DNA from: Deltaproteobacteria bacterium
Lineage (GTDB): Bacteria; Myxococcota_A; Polyangia; Haliangiales; Haliangiaceae
DNA: 64,000 nt
Direction: 5' to 3'
NCBI GenBank assembly: GCA_020630875.1
Contig: JAHDIH010000008.1
Coordinates: 83,969 to 147,968 of the forward strand
The notes under the pieces are model-generated. The model saw only the letters and a program-made list of their open reading frames with translations. It was not told the origin of the DNA and did no database searches. The number at the start of each line of letters is the position of its first letter. Position 1 is the stretch's first letter. The position numbers and the translations under genes are program-made. Positions 9,500 to 17,930 of this stretch are shown one piece after another.

Positions 9500-10746
9500 T
9501 GCCGATGTATGCCTATAAAGGCGTCAACGCCAAAGGGAAAAAGGTAAGCGGTCTCTTCGACGCCGAGTCTCCCAAAGCACTTCGGCAAACCATGCGCAAA
9601 GACGGTGTTACCGTTTTGGAGCAGCGTGTGACGAAGAGTGGCAAGAAGGAAAGCGGCGGCAAAGGACTCAATAGAGAATTTCAAATCGCTGAGTCTCTTG
9701 GCATTGGTGGCGTCAGCAAACAAGATATTGCTCTTTTTTGCCGTCAACTGGGCACCATGCTCCGCGCTGGAACGCCCCTTGCCGAAGCTCTGACAATTCA
9801 GTTCGAACAATCTGAAAAGCCACAACTCCAATCGATCGTCGGAGAAGTTCGGACCGCGGTTAACGAAGGTACGTCATTGGCAAATGCGGTTCGCGCCCAT
9901 CCTAAAGTATTCGATCATCTGTTTGTTTCGATGATCAGTTCGGGGGAGCAAGCTGGAAACCTCGAAGAAGTTTTGATTCGCATCGCTGAATTTACTGAAT
10001 CCAGCGTCAAAATGAAATCAAAGATTATTGGTGCAATGATTTATCCAGTGATTATGATGGCGGTTGGCGGGCTGGTGGTTGTCTACCTGTTAACCAATGG
10101 CATACCTAAGATTGCAAAGATTTTTGAGACAAGAGATGTCGAGCTTCCTCCGCTGACTAAGTTCTTAATTGGTCTTTCTGACCTGGTCATTGGCTATTGG
10201 TGGCTAATGATCATTCTTTTTGTGGGGAGCATCGTTGGTTTTGTCATGTGGAAACGCACGGAAGACGGAAAGAAAACCTGGGACCGTTGGATTCTAAAGA
10301 TAAAAGGAATCGGTTCTCTCGCAAGAAAAATTGCGGTAGCTCGCTTCGCACGCACGCTTGGTACAATGCTCAAGTCTGGCGTTTCGATTCTCGCCGCGAT
10401 GGAAACGGCGAGAGATGTGATGGGCAATCATGTACTTATGTCATCAATTGATGTGGCTCGAGAAGACGTGCAACAAGGGGACTCGCTTTCCAATGCCCTG
10501 AAGAAAACGGGGGAATTCCCGGGTGGTCTTTTGCATATGATTAAGGTTGGCGAGCGTACTGGCGACTTGGATGGCATGCTGCTGCATGTTGCCGACGAAA
10601 TGGAAAGTGACATTGATACTCGCCTTGAGCGTTTGACGGCTGTGATTGGTCCGTTGATGCTTATTTTGATGGCGGGATTCGTAGTAATGGTGGTTGTTTC
10701 GGTACTTGGACCGATGCAAGAAATTCAACAAGCAATGAGGAGATAG
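9499..10746 (+). CDS. gspF: Type II secretion inner-membrane platform protein GspF
   Basis: A 415-residue polytopic platform protein. It has two repeated GspF cytoplasmic helical domains (about 75-200 and 275-400), each with the family pattern (FCRQLGTMLRAGTPLAEAL and FARTLGTMLKSGVSILAAM). Membrane segments lie near residues 175-200 (VIMMAVGGLVVVYLL), 225-250 and 380-405 (LMLILMAGFVVMVVVSVL). Its length matches the family norm of about 400. It connects GspE with GspL/GspM during pseudopilus growth. The GTG start shares a base with the gspE stop; gspG follows after 4 nt. Confidence 0.95.
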   Translation: MPMYAYKGVNAKGKKVSGLFDAESPKALRQTMRKDGVTVLEQRVTKSGKKESGGKGLNREFQIAESLGIGGVSKQDIALFCRQLGTMLRAGTPLAEALTIQFEQSEKPQLQSIVGEVRTAVNEGTSLANAVRAHPKVFDHLFVSMISSGEQAGNLEEVLIRIAEFTESSVKMKSKIIGAMIYPVIMMAVGGLVVVYLLTNGIPKIAKIFETRDVELPPLTKFLIGLSDLVIGYWWLMIILFVGSIVGFVMWKRTEDGKKTWDRWILKIKGIGSLARKIAVARFARTLGTMLKSGVSILAAMETARDVMGNHVLMSSIDVAREDVQQGDSLSNALKKTGEFPGGLLHMIKVGERTGDLDGMLLHVADEMESDIDTRLERLTAVIGPLMLILMAGFVVMVVVSVLGPMQEIQQAMRR

Positions 10747-10750
10747 AGAA

Positions 10751-11143
10751 ATGAATAGTAAATTAAGAAACACACGCGTTGGGCAAACAGGAATGACCTT
10801 GCTCGAAATTATCATCGTAATGGCGCTGCTAACTGGGATTATCGTTGCGATTTTCTCGTTTGTGGGGGGCCAGGCAGATCAGGCTGATATCGATATCACT
10901 GGAAACAAACAACAGAAACTGCAAAGTCAGCATCTTGTTTGGAAGCGAAAGAATATTGGAAAGAAGTGCCCAGGAAATATTCGTGACCTTGCAAATGGTA
11001 GAAAGAAAGACAAAGACGAGCAAGTGACGGACTCTTGGGGCAACGAAATGAAAATCGAATGTTCTGCCGGAAAGATCTCAATAATCTCCGGTGGCCCAGA
11101 CGAAAAATTTGGTACCGAGGACGATATTAAGACTGAGTTCTAA
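10751..11143 (+). CDS. gspG: Major pseudopilin GspG
   Basis: A 130-residue type IV prepilin-like protein. A 14-residue leader ends in Gly before the mature N-terminus MTLLEIIIV, which keeps the Glu at position 5 needed for assembly. The globular part ends with the GspG-type pattern DSWGNEMKIEC...SGGPDEKFGTEDDIK, where acidic residues form the calcium loop in known GspG proteins. It is the main subunit of the pseudopilus. SD-like GGAGATAGAGAA precedes the ATG. The leader must be cut by a prepilin peptidase (GspO/PilD), which is not encoded in this window. Confidence 0.92.
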   Translation: MNSKLRNTRVGQTGMTLLEIIIVMALLTGIIVAIFSFVGGQADQADIDITGNKQQKLQSQHLVWKRKNIGKKCPGNIRDLANGRKKDKDEQVTDSWGNEMKIECSAGKISIISGGPDEKFGTEDDIKTEF

Positions 11144-11144
11144 G

Positions 11145-11957
11145 ATGGCGCAGCGCGGAGTCACTCTACTTGAGATAATCATTGTGCTGGCAATCATGTC
11201 GGCGATTATTGTCACAGTTACTTCTTGGGGAGATCCTGACTATTTAGGAGACTCAACCAACGAAGTGAGTCTTGTGATAGCAGAGGGACAACTGCGTGCG
11301 CTTGAAACTGGAAATCACCATCGGGTAGTCATTGACTTAGACGAAGGTGTCGTTGAAGTCGAAGAATGTCAAAGTCCTCCTAGCTTCGGTAGCAAATATC
11401 AAAGAAGCATCAAAGATCGGAAAGTGCGGAAGCGAGAGAACACCGAGGATGAGGCTCAGTCTACGGAAGAAGTGCTGCAGAATAAGAACATTCCAGCAGC
11501 TTTCATGATGGGGCTCGAGCCGGAAAAGGCCGCCAAGGCTGCAGAAGTGCTTGCTGGTAAAGACTCCGGGCCGAACATGCAGTGTGGGCTTGCGTTGAAT
11601 AACCGAAATTTTTCGCTCGGAATGCGTGGAGGTGACAAAAAGGAAAAGCAAAGTGAAGCTGACGGTGGTGGTGGTCAAGCGATTCGCTACAAGCTTCCAG
11701 AGCAAGTGAAGTTCTCCGCGGTGTACACCCGCGGAGAAACTGCTCTTGTTAAGGACGGACAGGCGCGTCTTCATATTTTTCCCCTCGGCAGCATGCAGCG
11801 TGGAATTGTAGAGTTGGCGCTCAAGGAAGATGAAACGGAGATTATGATGGTGACGTCCCATGGCCTGAACGGCAAAGTAGAGTGGCAACGTAAGCACGAC
11901 AATCCCGAAGATTTTGTTCAGCTTGATCCTAGCGGTGAGCGGGAGGATGAGCGATGA
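11145..11957 (+). CDS. gspH: Minor pseudopilin GspH (enlarged)
   Basis: The start at 11145 is 1 nt after the gspG stop and gives a very short leader (MAQRG) before the cleavage motif G/VTLLEIIIVLAIM, with Glu5 present. An in-frame start further upstream would overlap gspG. The body is about 270 residues, clearly longer than usual GspH proteins (150-200). It has a highly charged insert around 85-190 (KRENTEDEAQSTEEV, GGDKKEKQSEADGGGG) between the N-helix and a conserved-looking C-terminal beta region (LHIFPLGSMQRGIVEL). GspH is a minor pseudopilin near the pseudopilus tip. Assignment rests on position after gspG and the prepilin motif. Confidence 0.82.
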   Translation: MAQRGVTLLEIIIVLAIMSAIIVTVTSWGDPDYLGDSTNEVSLVIAEGQLRALETGNHHRVVIDLDEGVVEVEECQSPPSFGSKYQRSIKDRKVRKRENTEDEAQSTEEVLQNKNIPAAFMMGLEPEKAAKAAEVLAGKDSGPNMQCGLALNNRNFSLGMRGGDKKEKQSEADGGGGQAIRYKLPEQVKFSAVYTRGETALVKDGQARLHIFPLGSMQRGIVELALKEDETEIMMVTSHGLNGKVEWQRKHDNPEDFVQLDPSGEREDER

Positions 11958-12586
11958 AATTGCGAACGCAAGTCGGGATGACGCTGCTTGAAATTCTCAT
12001 TGCGATGGGAATTGCCATCGGTACTGTCACTATGATTATTTCGATCAACGCCGCCGCTACAGAGGAATCGGTTTACTCTGAGCGTAGTACCGCCGCTGTC
12101 CCACTGGCTCGCTTCAAAGTAAACGAAATCGAAGCCAAACTCCTTAGGGACGGTTTTGAAGATGGTACCCAAAACGAAAGTGGGGATTTCGACGACGAAG
12201 GATGGCCTACGATCAAGTGGGAAGCAGAGATTCAAGCGGTAGAAGAATTTGATGCCGCAGCGTTAGCCGATATCAATAATCGCTGTTTGGGTGGAATGCT
12301 GGATATTGCCGAAGAGCAGAGCGGTGAAGAAGTTGACGACACGGCGCGCTCGCAAGCCGAGTCAAGAGCCACCCAAGCGGCCATGCAGTTTATGCCACTG
12401 GTTCAGGGGATTTTCGAAAAGAGCCTGCGAAAGATTAAGCTGACCGTATACTGGAACAACTTCGGAGGTGTTCCTAAAAATGCAGAAGAAGCCGACGAAG
12501 ACTTTACCGTAGAACTCTACATTTTTAACGCCGTTGCGTTTCAAGACTCAATTACGCCACTAAAGGCAATGTTGGGAGTGAAATGA
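11954..12586 (+). CDS. gspI: Minor pseudopilin GspI
   Basis: A 210-residue prepilin-like protein. The leader MKLRTQVG precedes the cleavage site and mature MTLLEILIAMGIAIGTVTMII, with Glu5 present. The soluble part includes LARFKVNEIEAKLLRDGFED and IKWEAEIQAVEE, which resembles the GspI pattern of an N-terminal helix followed by a small beta sheet. There is an added acidic helical insert (about 85-145). GspI nucleates the tip complex with GspJ and GspK. It overlaps gspH and gspJ by 4 nt each (ATGA). Identity depends partly on operon order. Confidence 0.82.
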   Translation: MKLRTQVGMTLLEILIAMGIAIGTVTMIISINAAATEESVYSERSTAAVPLARFKVNEIEAKLLRDGFEDGTQNESGDFDDEGWPTIKWEAEIQAVEEFDAAALADINNRCLGGMLDIAEEQSGEEVDDTARSQAESRATQAAMQFMPLVQGIFEKSLRKIKLTVYWNNFGGVPKNAEEADEDFTVELYIFNAVAFQDSITPLKAMLGVK

Positions 12587-13281
12587 TCCGGCAATCTGGC
12601 ATGACGATGATCGAGATTTTGCTCTCGATGGCAGCATTCTCTCTGGTGATGTTTGGCCTGCTTTCAATTTTTAACTCGACCATCGATATTCAAGAGACCG
12701 TCGGGCTAGGGCACCAACGAGACCAACAAATCAGGGTGGCAATGGCGGTAGTGACTCGCGATCTTCGCCATGCGTATATTTCTGCTCATTCAGAGGAGGG
12801 CCAAGATCAAACATCCTTGTCCGCGGAGAGCCGTAGGACGTTGTTTAAGGGAGAAGACGATAGTCCTGTGGGAGAGTTGCGATTTAGTTCGATGTCTCAT
12901 CAGTCATTCTATGCCAATGCTAGTGAGTCAGAACTAACGTTGGTCACTTACGAAGCACTACGTGACAAGGAATCGGACCGGACTAATCTGATTCGTAGGG
13001 AGCTGCGTCGATTGCCTGATCGGCAACACCGATGGAAAAAAGTACCGCAGCGAGTAGATGTCCTACTGGAATCAGTCTCTGGGCTTGAGTTTCGCTACTT
13101 TGATCTTGAGGCTGACGATTGGAAGAAAAGTTGGGACTCTTCTAGTGAGTCTCAGCGCAACCGCTTGCCGCAGTGGGTTGAAGTTAAGCTGGAAGTTCCT
13201 AATCCGTACCAAGAAAATAAAACGATCGAGTACGTTACTCGCGTAAAAATCCCTATGACAACACGATTGGAGTTTCGATGA
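12583..13281 (+). CDS. gspJ: Minor pseudopilin GspJ
   Basis: A 232-residue prepilin-like protein with the very short leader MIRQSG and mature N-terminus MTMIEILLSMAAFSLVMFGLL, Glu5 conserved. The body has the GspJ arrangement: RVAMAVVTRDLRHAYIS after the helix, a central LTLVTYEAL...RELRRLPD strand region, and a C-terminal LLESVSGLEFRYFD...LPQWVEVKLEV, which closely matches the family pattern. It forms the pseudopilus tip with GspI and GspK. ATGA overlaps occur on both sides. Confidence 0.88.
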   Translation: MIRQSGMTMIEILLSMAAFSLVMFGLLSIFNSTIDIQETVGLGHQRDQQIRVAMAVVTRDLRHAYISAHSEEGQDQTSLSAESRRTLFKGEDDSPVGELRFSSMSHQSFYANASESELTLVTYEALRDKESDRTNLIRRELRRLPDRQHRWKKVPQRVDVLLESVSGLEFRYFDLEADDWKKSWDSSSESQRNRLPQWVEVKLEVPNPYQENKTIEYVTRVKIPMTTRLEFR

Positions 13282-14534
13282 TGCTATTGCTCAAAAAGAA
13301 GCAAGGAGAGCGTGGAATTGCTATCATTGTGGTGCTTCTAATCATGGCGGCGGCGTGGACCATGTGTCTGTTTTTCTTTCGCGCTACGATAGTAGACTCC
13401 TACGTCGCCCATAGCCACGCCGACAGGTTGCGTGCCGAGTTTCTTGCGCGTTCGTCCATGGCAATTGCGGAGTCGCAAATCCGGTTGCAGATGACACTTG
13501 TTGACACGAGTCCGAAAGTTCAAGAAATGATCAACTCGGATAGCATCCTGGATTATAGCGACCAGGTAATGTGCCTCTTTTCCGCGAGCGTGGAAGAGAA
13601 GAACGACTTAGGAGGCGGCATCAAAGGTCTAATGGCTTCTAGTGGCGAAATGGCCGCTCCCATCGTCGGATTCGATGGAAAGATAAATCTGAACTGTGCT
13701 GGAAAGCCCAACAAAAATCAGCGCAAAGCGCTGCATGACTCTCTGCAGTCGCTCATGGCTCACACTGCCTACGACGAGTTTTTTCAGAGCGAAGACGCCA
13801 GCGGCTGGCGACGTGATCGTCAGAAGCAAGTGGAGGCAATTATCGATTACGTCGATCCTGATACTACTCAGTACGGCGCCGATGGCGTAGCGGAGCAGTA
13901 CGGCTATGGCAACCTCAAAGACTCTTACTCCGCTCACAATAACTACTTGGATACGGTCGACGAAGCAAGAATGATACGTGGCGTTGACGATAAGTTTTGG
14001 GCACTTTTTGGCGATGAATTTACGGTCTACGGTGATTGTAAGGTCAATATCGGCTCTGTGGAGAGTGTAAAAATGATCGCAGGACTAATTCTGTATTCGG
14101 CTAAGAATCCTGAAGATCCTGTTCTTCGCGACCAGGTTAAATTTTGGCAGTTAGCCGGGGCGGTGCAAGAAGTTTTAGGGATGCCTGCTGCCTCAAGAAA
14201 GCTCCAAGATTTCATTGATACCGTAAAAGATCCACAAGGCTTGGAAGCAATGCAAGCGTTGGGAGAAGGTGCAGCTCAGATGATAGAAGAAGCGAATATT
14301 GAGCCAGTCGAAGGCATCGAATTAGACATTGCTAAATTGAGGCAAGTAGCGAACGAGGATCCTCGAAGAATCTATAAGGTAGTTGGAGAAGGAACTGCTC
14401 CCACATTCATTACCTACGATGACGAAGGTCACGTTGATAACGTTCAAAGCATGAAGTGGCGTATTACTGGTATCTGGGATGCCAAACGTCCGGGAAATCC
14501 AGTCGGTGGCTGGGTGTATTGGCGAGAGGAATAA
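13278..14534 (+). CDS. gspK: Minor pseudopilin GspK
   Basis: A 418-residue protein, the largest pseudopilin and the tip cap. The leader MMLLLKKKQGERG is followed by IAIIVVLLIMAAAWTM. As in other GspK proteins, the Glu at position 5 is missing. The body contains GKINLNCAG (start of the large globular domain) and QVEAIIDYVDPD, followed by a central helical domain. The CKVNIGSV segment resembles the second half of GspK domain 1. It overlaps gspJ by 4 nt, and gspL begins 3 nt downstream. Confidence 0.9.
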   Translation: MMLLLKKKQGERGIAIIVVLLIMAAAWTMCLFFFRATIVDSYVAHSHADRLRAEFLARSSMAIAESQIRLQMTLVDTSPKVQEMINSDSILDYSDQVMCLFSASVEEKNDLGGGIKGLMASSGEMAAPIVGFDGKINLNCAGKPNKNQRKALHDSLQSLMAHTAYDEFFQSEDASGWRRDRQKQVEAIIDYVDPDTTQYGADGVAEQYGYGNLKDSYSAHNNYLDTVDEARMIRGVDDKFWALFGDEFTVYGDCKVNIGSVESVKMIAGLILYSAKNPEDPVLRDQVKFWQLAGAVQEVLGMPAASRKLQDFIDTVKDPQGLEAMQALGEGAAQMIEEANIEPVEGIELDIAKLRQVANEDPRRIYKVVGEGTAPTFITYDDEGHVDNVQSMKWRITGIWDAKRPGNPVGGWVYWREE

Positions 14535-14537
14535 GAA

Positions 14538-16031
14538 ATGAGTATTGGAATAGATATTAGCCCGAGTGAAGTGACTCTCGCTTTTGACGGCAAAGTGGTG
14601 ACAGCTCCCTATTCTGGAGATTTTACAGACGCCCTTCGGTTTGCAGTGCAGGAGCACGGATTAAGTGGTCAGGCTGCGATTGTGATTGTGCGAGCGTCGC
14701 AGAGCTTTTCTCGCGTATTGACGTTGGAGCACGTGCCAACGAAGAAAGCCATTCTTGACCAAGTCGTCGGAAGTGAACTCGAGGCCCATCTGCCATTGGA
14801 TCTTGAGGACCTTGCGATTTCTTATTCGCCACTTCCAGCAGAAGAAGGGGAGGAGGTTGGCGCTTTCCTCACCACAGCTGTCCCCATCGAAAAAGGTAGC
14901 GAGATCGTGAGGCAAGTGGAACTTGCGGGGTTGACCGTAAAAAGAGTAGTGAGTTTTCCGGGAGCTGCAGCGACCCTCATTGGACAGGTCAAGGAAACCT
15001 CCGGCCGAGCTCGAGTCGCCGATACGATAGCTTTAGTCGACGTAGGACGAGAAGTTACTGAGCTTTGCGTGAGCCACCAAGATGCCCCGATCTATGCACG
15101 ATCGATTCAGCGAGGTACTAGCGATTTGTCCTCAGCAATTCAACGGACTTGGAATTGCGACGTGGTTCAAGCGGAAGAGCTTATGAATCGATACGGCGCG
15201 GTTGCTAATGTAGATGATGAGTTTGCCGCCCGTTACAACCAAGTAGTTGGCAGTGAGCTCTTTGCTATGCAGCGAGACTTAGGAAGGGCACTTCAAGCCA
15301 CTGTGGAGGCCTCGCACAAAAAAGTTGATTTAGTGGTGCTTGGTGGCAGTGCTTCGTCTCTTCCGGGAGTCGCAAGCTGGTTCGAAAGCAAGCTTGGAAT
15401 GCCGGTGGTTGCTGCCAGCGAGTTAGGTGTGGGAGATGCGTTTTTAGCCGAGGCGGCCTCTGCTTATGCTGCCAACCGTCGAAGAGATTTTGACTTAAAG
15501 TTAGGACAAGCATCTAGCTCAGAGTTAGCGCATTTGTTCCAGCCTGCGTTGCGAATCGCATTGGCGCTAGGAATCGTCTCGATGTTTGGAGTCTTGGCGC
15601 TTCTTGCCTCTGTTTATTCGCAACGAGAAGAAACCGCTGCGCTGCGGGCAAAGGTCGCTGCAGAGTCCACAAGACTATACGGAGGCCCCTTAGATCCATC
15701 ACAAATTGATGCCATTGACAACGAAGATGATACTTCGGTCTCGCTGTTGCCCGACTTAAGTGCCTACGACGTATTGTTGTCGGTAAGTGCGGCGCTGCCC
15801 AAACCAAAAGATGTTTCGGTGGAGGTCGACAAAATATCGATCGATGAAACGCAAGTCGTTATTGATTTGCGAGCAAAGAGTTCAGAAGAAATCGTAATGG
15901 TCGAAAAATCTCTCAAGAACATCGGTTGTTTAAAGCTTCGTACGAAGGGCGATGAACGCTTGGTAGCCAACGAGATGACAAAAGCCAGTCTGACCTACGA
16001 TGCTGCCTGTTGGAGGAAAGATAATGAATAA
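14538..16031 (+). CDS. gspL: Type II secretion protein GspL (PilM-like cytoplasmic domain)
   Basis: A 497-residue bitopic protein. The N-terminal 315 residues form an actin-like fold close to PilM (MSIGIDISPSEVTLAF, ALVDVGREVTELCV, VVLGGSASSLPGVASWFESKLGMPV, with the GGSA phosphate-loop-like motif). One membrane helix follows (about 335-357: IALALGIVSMFGVLALLASVY), then a coiled region and a small periplasmic ferredoxin-like domain (about 405-497). GspL recruits GspE to the membrane and partners GspM. The actin-like domain is more PilM-like than enterobacterial GspL, matching the fused organisation known in some lineages. The 3' end overlaps gspM by 8 nt. Confidence 0.9.
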   Translation: MSIGIDISPSEVTLAFDGKVVTAPYSGDFTDALRFAVQEHGLSGQAAIVIVRASQSFSRVLTLEHVPTKKAILDQVVGSELEAHLPLDLEDLAISYSPLPAEEGEEVGAFLTTAVPIEKGSEIVRQVELAGLTVKRVVSFPGAAATLIGQVKETSGRARVADTIALVDVGREVTELCVSHQDAPIYARSIQRGTSDLSSAIQRTWNCDVVQAEELMNRYGAVANVDDEFAARYNQVVGSELFAMQRDLGRALQATVEASHKKVDLVVLGGSASSLPGVASWFESKLGMPVVAASELGVGDAFLAEAASAYAANRRRDFDLKLGQASSSELAHLFQPALRIALALGIVSMFGVLALLASVYSQREETAALRAKVAAESTRLYGGPLDPSQIDAIDNEDDTSVSLLPDLSAYDVLLSVSAALPKPKDVSVEVDKISIDETQVVIDLRAKSSEEIVMVEKSLKNIGCLKLRTKGDERLVANEMTKASLTYDAACWRKDNE

Positions 16032-16587
16032 GGTCAAAGAGTGGTTTTCTGGGATTACAACTCGCGAACAAATTATCGTGATTGGACTTTCTATGGCATT
16101 GGTTGTCGGCTGTACGCTCGTCGGTGCTTATTCGGTGCTAAAAAAGAAAAGTAAACTCGAGTCAGAGGAGGCGGAGCTGCGTAGTGCGTTGGTGGTAATG
16201 GCTCTTCACCGACAGGAAGGACCTCCGCTCGCTGATACCAGTCAAGTGGAAATACCTGAAGAAGCGCCGCAACTAACGACTCTTCTTGACGATGCCGCAA
16301 AAAAGGCCAGTAGTGGTTTCGCAGAAGAAGAGAAGATTCAGATTCCTCGCAAGAAAACGTTAGATGGAAGCAAAGAGGGCGACATTCAAGAGACTTTGAT
16401 GCAGACCGATTTGTCGAGTATCAAACTTGCGAAAGTGATGAGGTTTCTAGAGGAAATAGAAAAACAGTCTGACGTTGTAAAAATAAAAGAGCTCGAGATG
16501 CGTAGAGACCTGAGAGATAAAGAAAAGTCAAACGTACGTTTGGTTGTTAGCGGCTTTTCAAAAGTGGTTGAGAAAGAAGAGGAATAG
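16024..16587 (+). CDS. gspM: Type II secretion protein GspM
   Basis: A 187-residue bitopic protein. The ATG at 16024 is chosen because GGAGG lies just upstream and the protein then begins MNKVKEWFSGITTREQ, typical of GspM; an in-frame ATG at 16000 would add eight residues. The membrane segment is about residues 18-40 (IIVIGLSMALVVGCTLVGAY). A coiled coil (LKKKSKLESEEAEL) and a periplasmic ferredoxin-like domain follow (SIKLAKVMRFLEEIEKQSDVVKIKELEMRR...VRLVVSGF). It stabilises GspL. Stop and next start overlap by 1 nt. Confidence 0.88.
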   Translation: MNKVKEWFSGITTREQIIVIGLSMALVVGCTLVGAYSVLKKKSKLESEEAELRSALVVMALHRQEGPPLADTSQVEIPEEAPQLTTLLDDAAKKASSGFAEEEKIQIPRKKTLDGSKEGDIQETLMQTDLSSIKLAKVMRFLEEIEKQSDVVKIKELEMRRDLRDKEKSNVRLVVSGFSKVVEKEEE

Positions 16588-17930
16588 TGACCGAACGACA
16601 AGAAAAGTTGCTTCGAAGAGTCGGCTTCCCAGTCTTGGCTGTAGTTGCATTTATTTACGCTTTGCATCTGTCATTTCCATACGAGCGACTGATCAATGGC
16701 GCACTCGCCAACAGTAGCGTATCGCTAGACTACGATGATGTCTCCGCGTGTTTCATTCCTGGTTGCGTACGCTTAGAGAACCCCACTGCGAGCTGGAGTA
16801 GTGGAGAAGTTTCCGCGGAAGAGTTAACGGTCAATGTCTCAATCATGCGCGGGTTGTTTTCAGGATTCTCTACGTTAGCTGGCGATGTTGATATGGACTT
16901 TGGTGATGGAGTTATCGAGACCGAGTTTAAGATCGATGGTAAAGGAACCTCCAAGTTGTCTGTGGAAACGAATAAGCTTGAGACAAGCAAAGTTCCCAAC
17001 GTAGAAAAGGTAATGGGCATTCCACTTGCAGGGCCACTGGATGCGAATATTCAACTTAGTTTTCCGAGTAAGAAAGGTCGCGTTCTTTGGGAGCGTCCTA
17101 CCGGGAAAGTGAAGTTGCGTTGCAAAGACTGTGAAATGGGAGATGGTGTTGAAACCGTTGAATTCGCAATGAGCCCAAAAGCCGATGCTGAAGTAGTAAA
17201 AATGGAAGTCCCCCGGTTGGAGCTTGGAGACTTTGGTGGGGAATTAGATGTTAAAAACGGAACGATAACTTTTAACGACTTTGGAAGTCAGTCACCAGAT
17301 GGGGAGTTGTCGGTTAATGGTACCCTAAAGCTTGCCAAGAAAAGTAAGGCCTGGGACTTTGATCAATGCTGGAAGTTCAGCGTGTCGGAGAAGGTAAAGG
17401 AATTCGTTGTTGAGGGGGGCGAAGGAGAAGAAGCTCAAAAGGTTGGCGAAATTTTCTACCGTGCAGTTAACGGCTATCCGAAGCAATCTGACAGCAAAGT
17501 CCATATGAAATGGTTTGGCAAACTAGGTAATCGGAGAAGTCGAAGAATTCGTTTGCCCGACAGACCGTGCGAACTTGGCAAAAAGAAGAAGCCACCACGG
17601 AAAAACCGTACGATTCGCAAGCCAAAGTCGTCCAAAAGTTCGTCCTCTAAGTCCACAAGCTCTGAGTCTTCTAAAACGTCTTCTTCGTCGAGCTCTACGA
17701 ACTCGAAGGGGAAAATAGCCGATGAACTCAGACCACGACGTGGCCCGGACGTCAATCGTCGCAATCGGGACGAACGAGCTGATGATAGAGAAGAGGTTGG
17801 AGATTATATCGACGACGGAAGATCTGATGATATCCGCGGCGATGATGATCGAGATAGAGACGATCGGGATGTCGAGTTTCCTTCTGAGCAGGACGGTGAT
17901 GGGGAGCCGCTTCCGCCGATTATTGATTAG
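16587..17930 (+). CDS. gspN: Type II secretion protein GspN with disordered C-terminal extension
   Basis: A 447-residue protein. An N-terminal membrane anchor (about 12-33: VGFPVLAVVAFIYALHLSFPYE) is followed by a GspN-type beta domain. Signs are VSLDYDDVSACFIPGCVRLENPTASW, GMPL-like MGIPLAGPLDANIQLSFP, and repeated strand segments with GELSVNGTLKL. This is the deltaproteobacterial-type GspN often last in the operon. From about residue 325 the chain becomes low complexity: a basic stretch (GKKKKPPRKNRTIRKPK), a poly-Ser tract, then an Arg/Asp-rich tail, which together make up more than a quarter of the protein. The role of the tail is unknown. The start is GTG, and the gene ends tail-to-tail with an 11-nt overlap with the next gene. 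Confidence 0.82.
   Translation: MTERQEKLLRRVGFPVLAVVAFIYALHLSFPYERLINGALANSSVSLDYDDVSACFIPGCVRLENPTASWSSGEVSAEELTVNVSIMRGLFSGFSTLAGDVDMDFGDGVIETEFKIDGKGTSKLSVETNKLETSKVPNVEKVMGIPLAGPLDANIQLSFPSKKGRVLWERPTGKVKLRCKDCEMGDGVETVEFAMSPKADAEVVKMEVPRLELGDFGGELDVKNGTITFNDFGSQSPDGELSVNGTLKLAKKSKAWDFDQCWKFSVSEKVKEFVVEGGEGEEAQKVGEIFYRAVNGYPKQSDSKVHMKWFGKLGNRRSRRIRLPDRPCELGKKKKPPRKNRTIRKPKSSKSSSSKSTSSESSKTSSSSSSTNSKGKIADELRPRRGPDVNRRNRDERADDREEVGDYIDDGRSDDIRGDDDRDRDDRDVEFPSEQDGDGEPLPPIID

Noticed and set aside
11337..11897. 186-codon open frame antisense to gspH
   Set aside because: Lies wholly inside a well-supported operon gene; low-quality composition and no domain.
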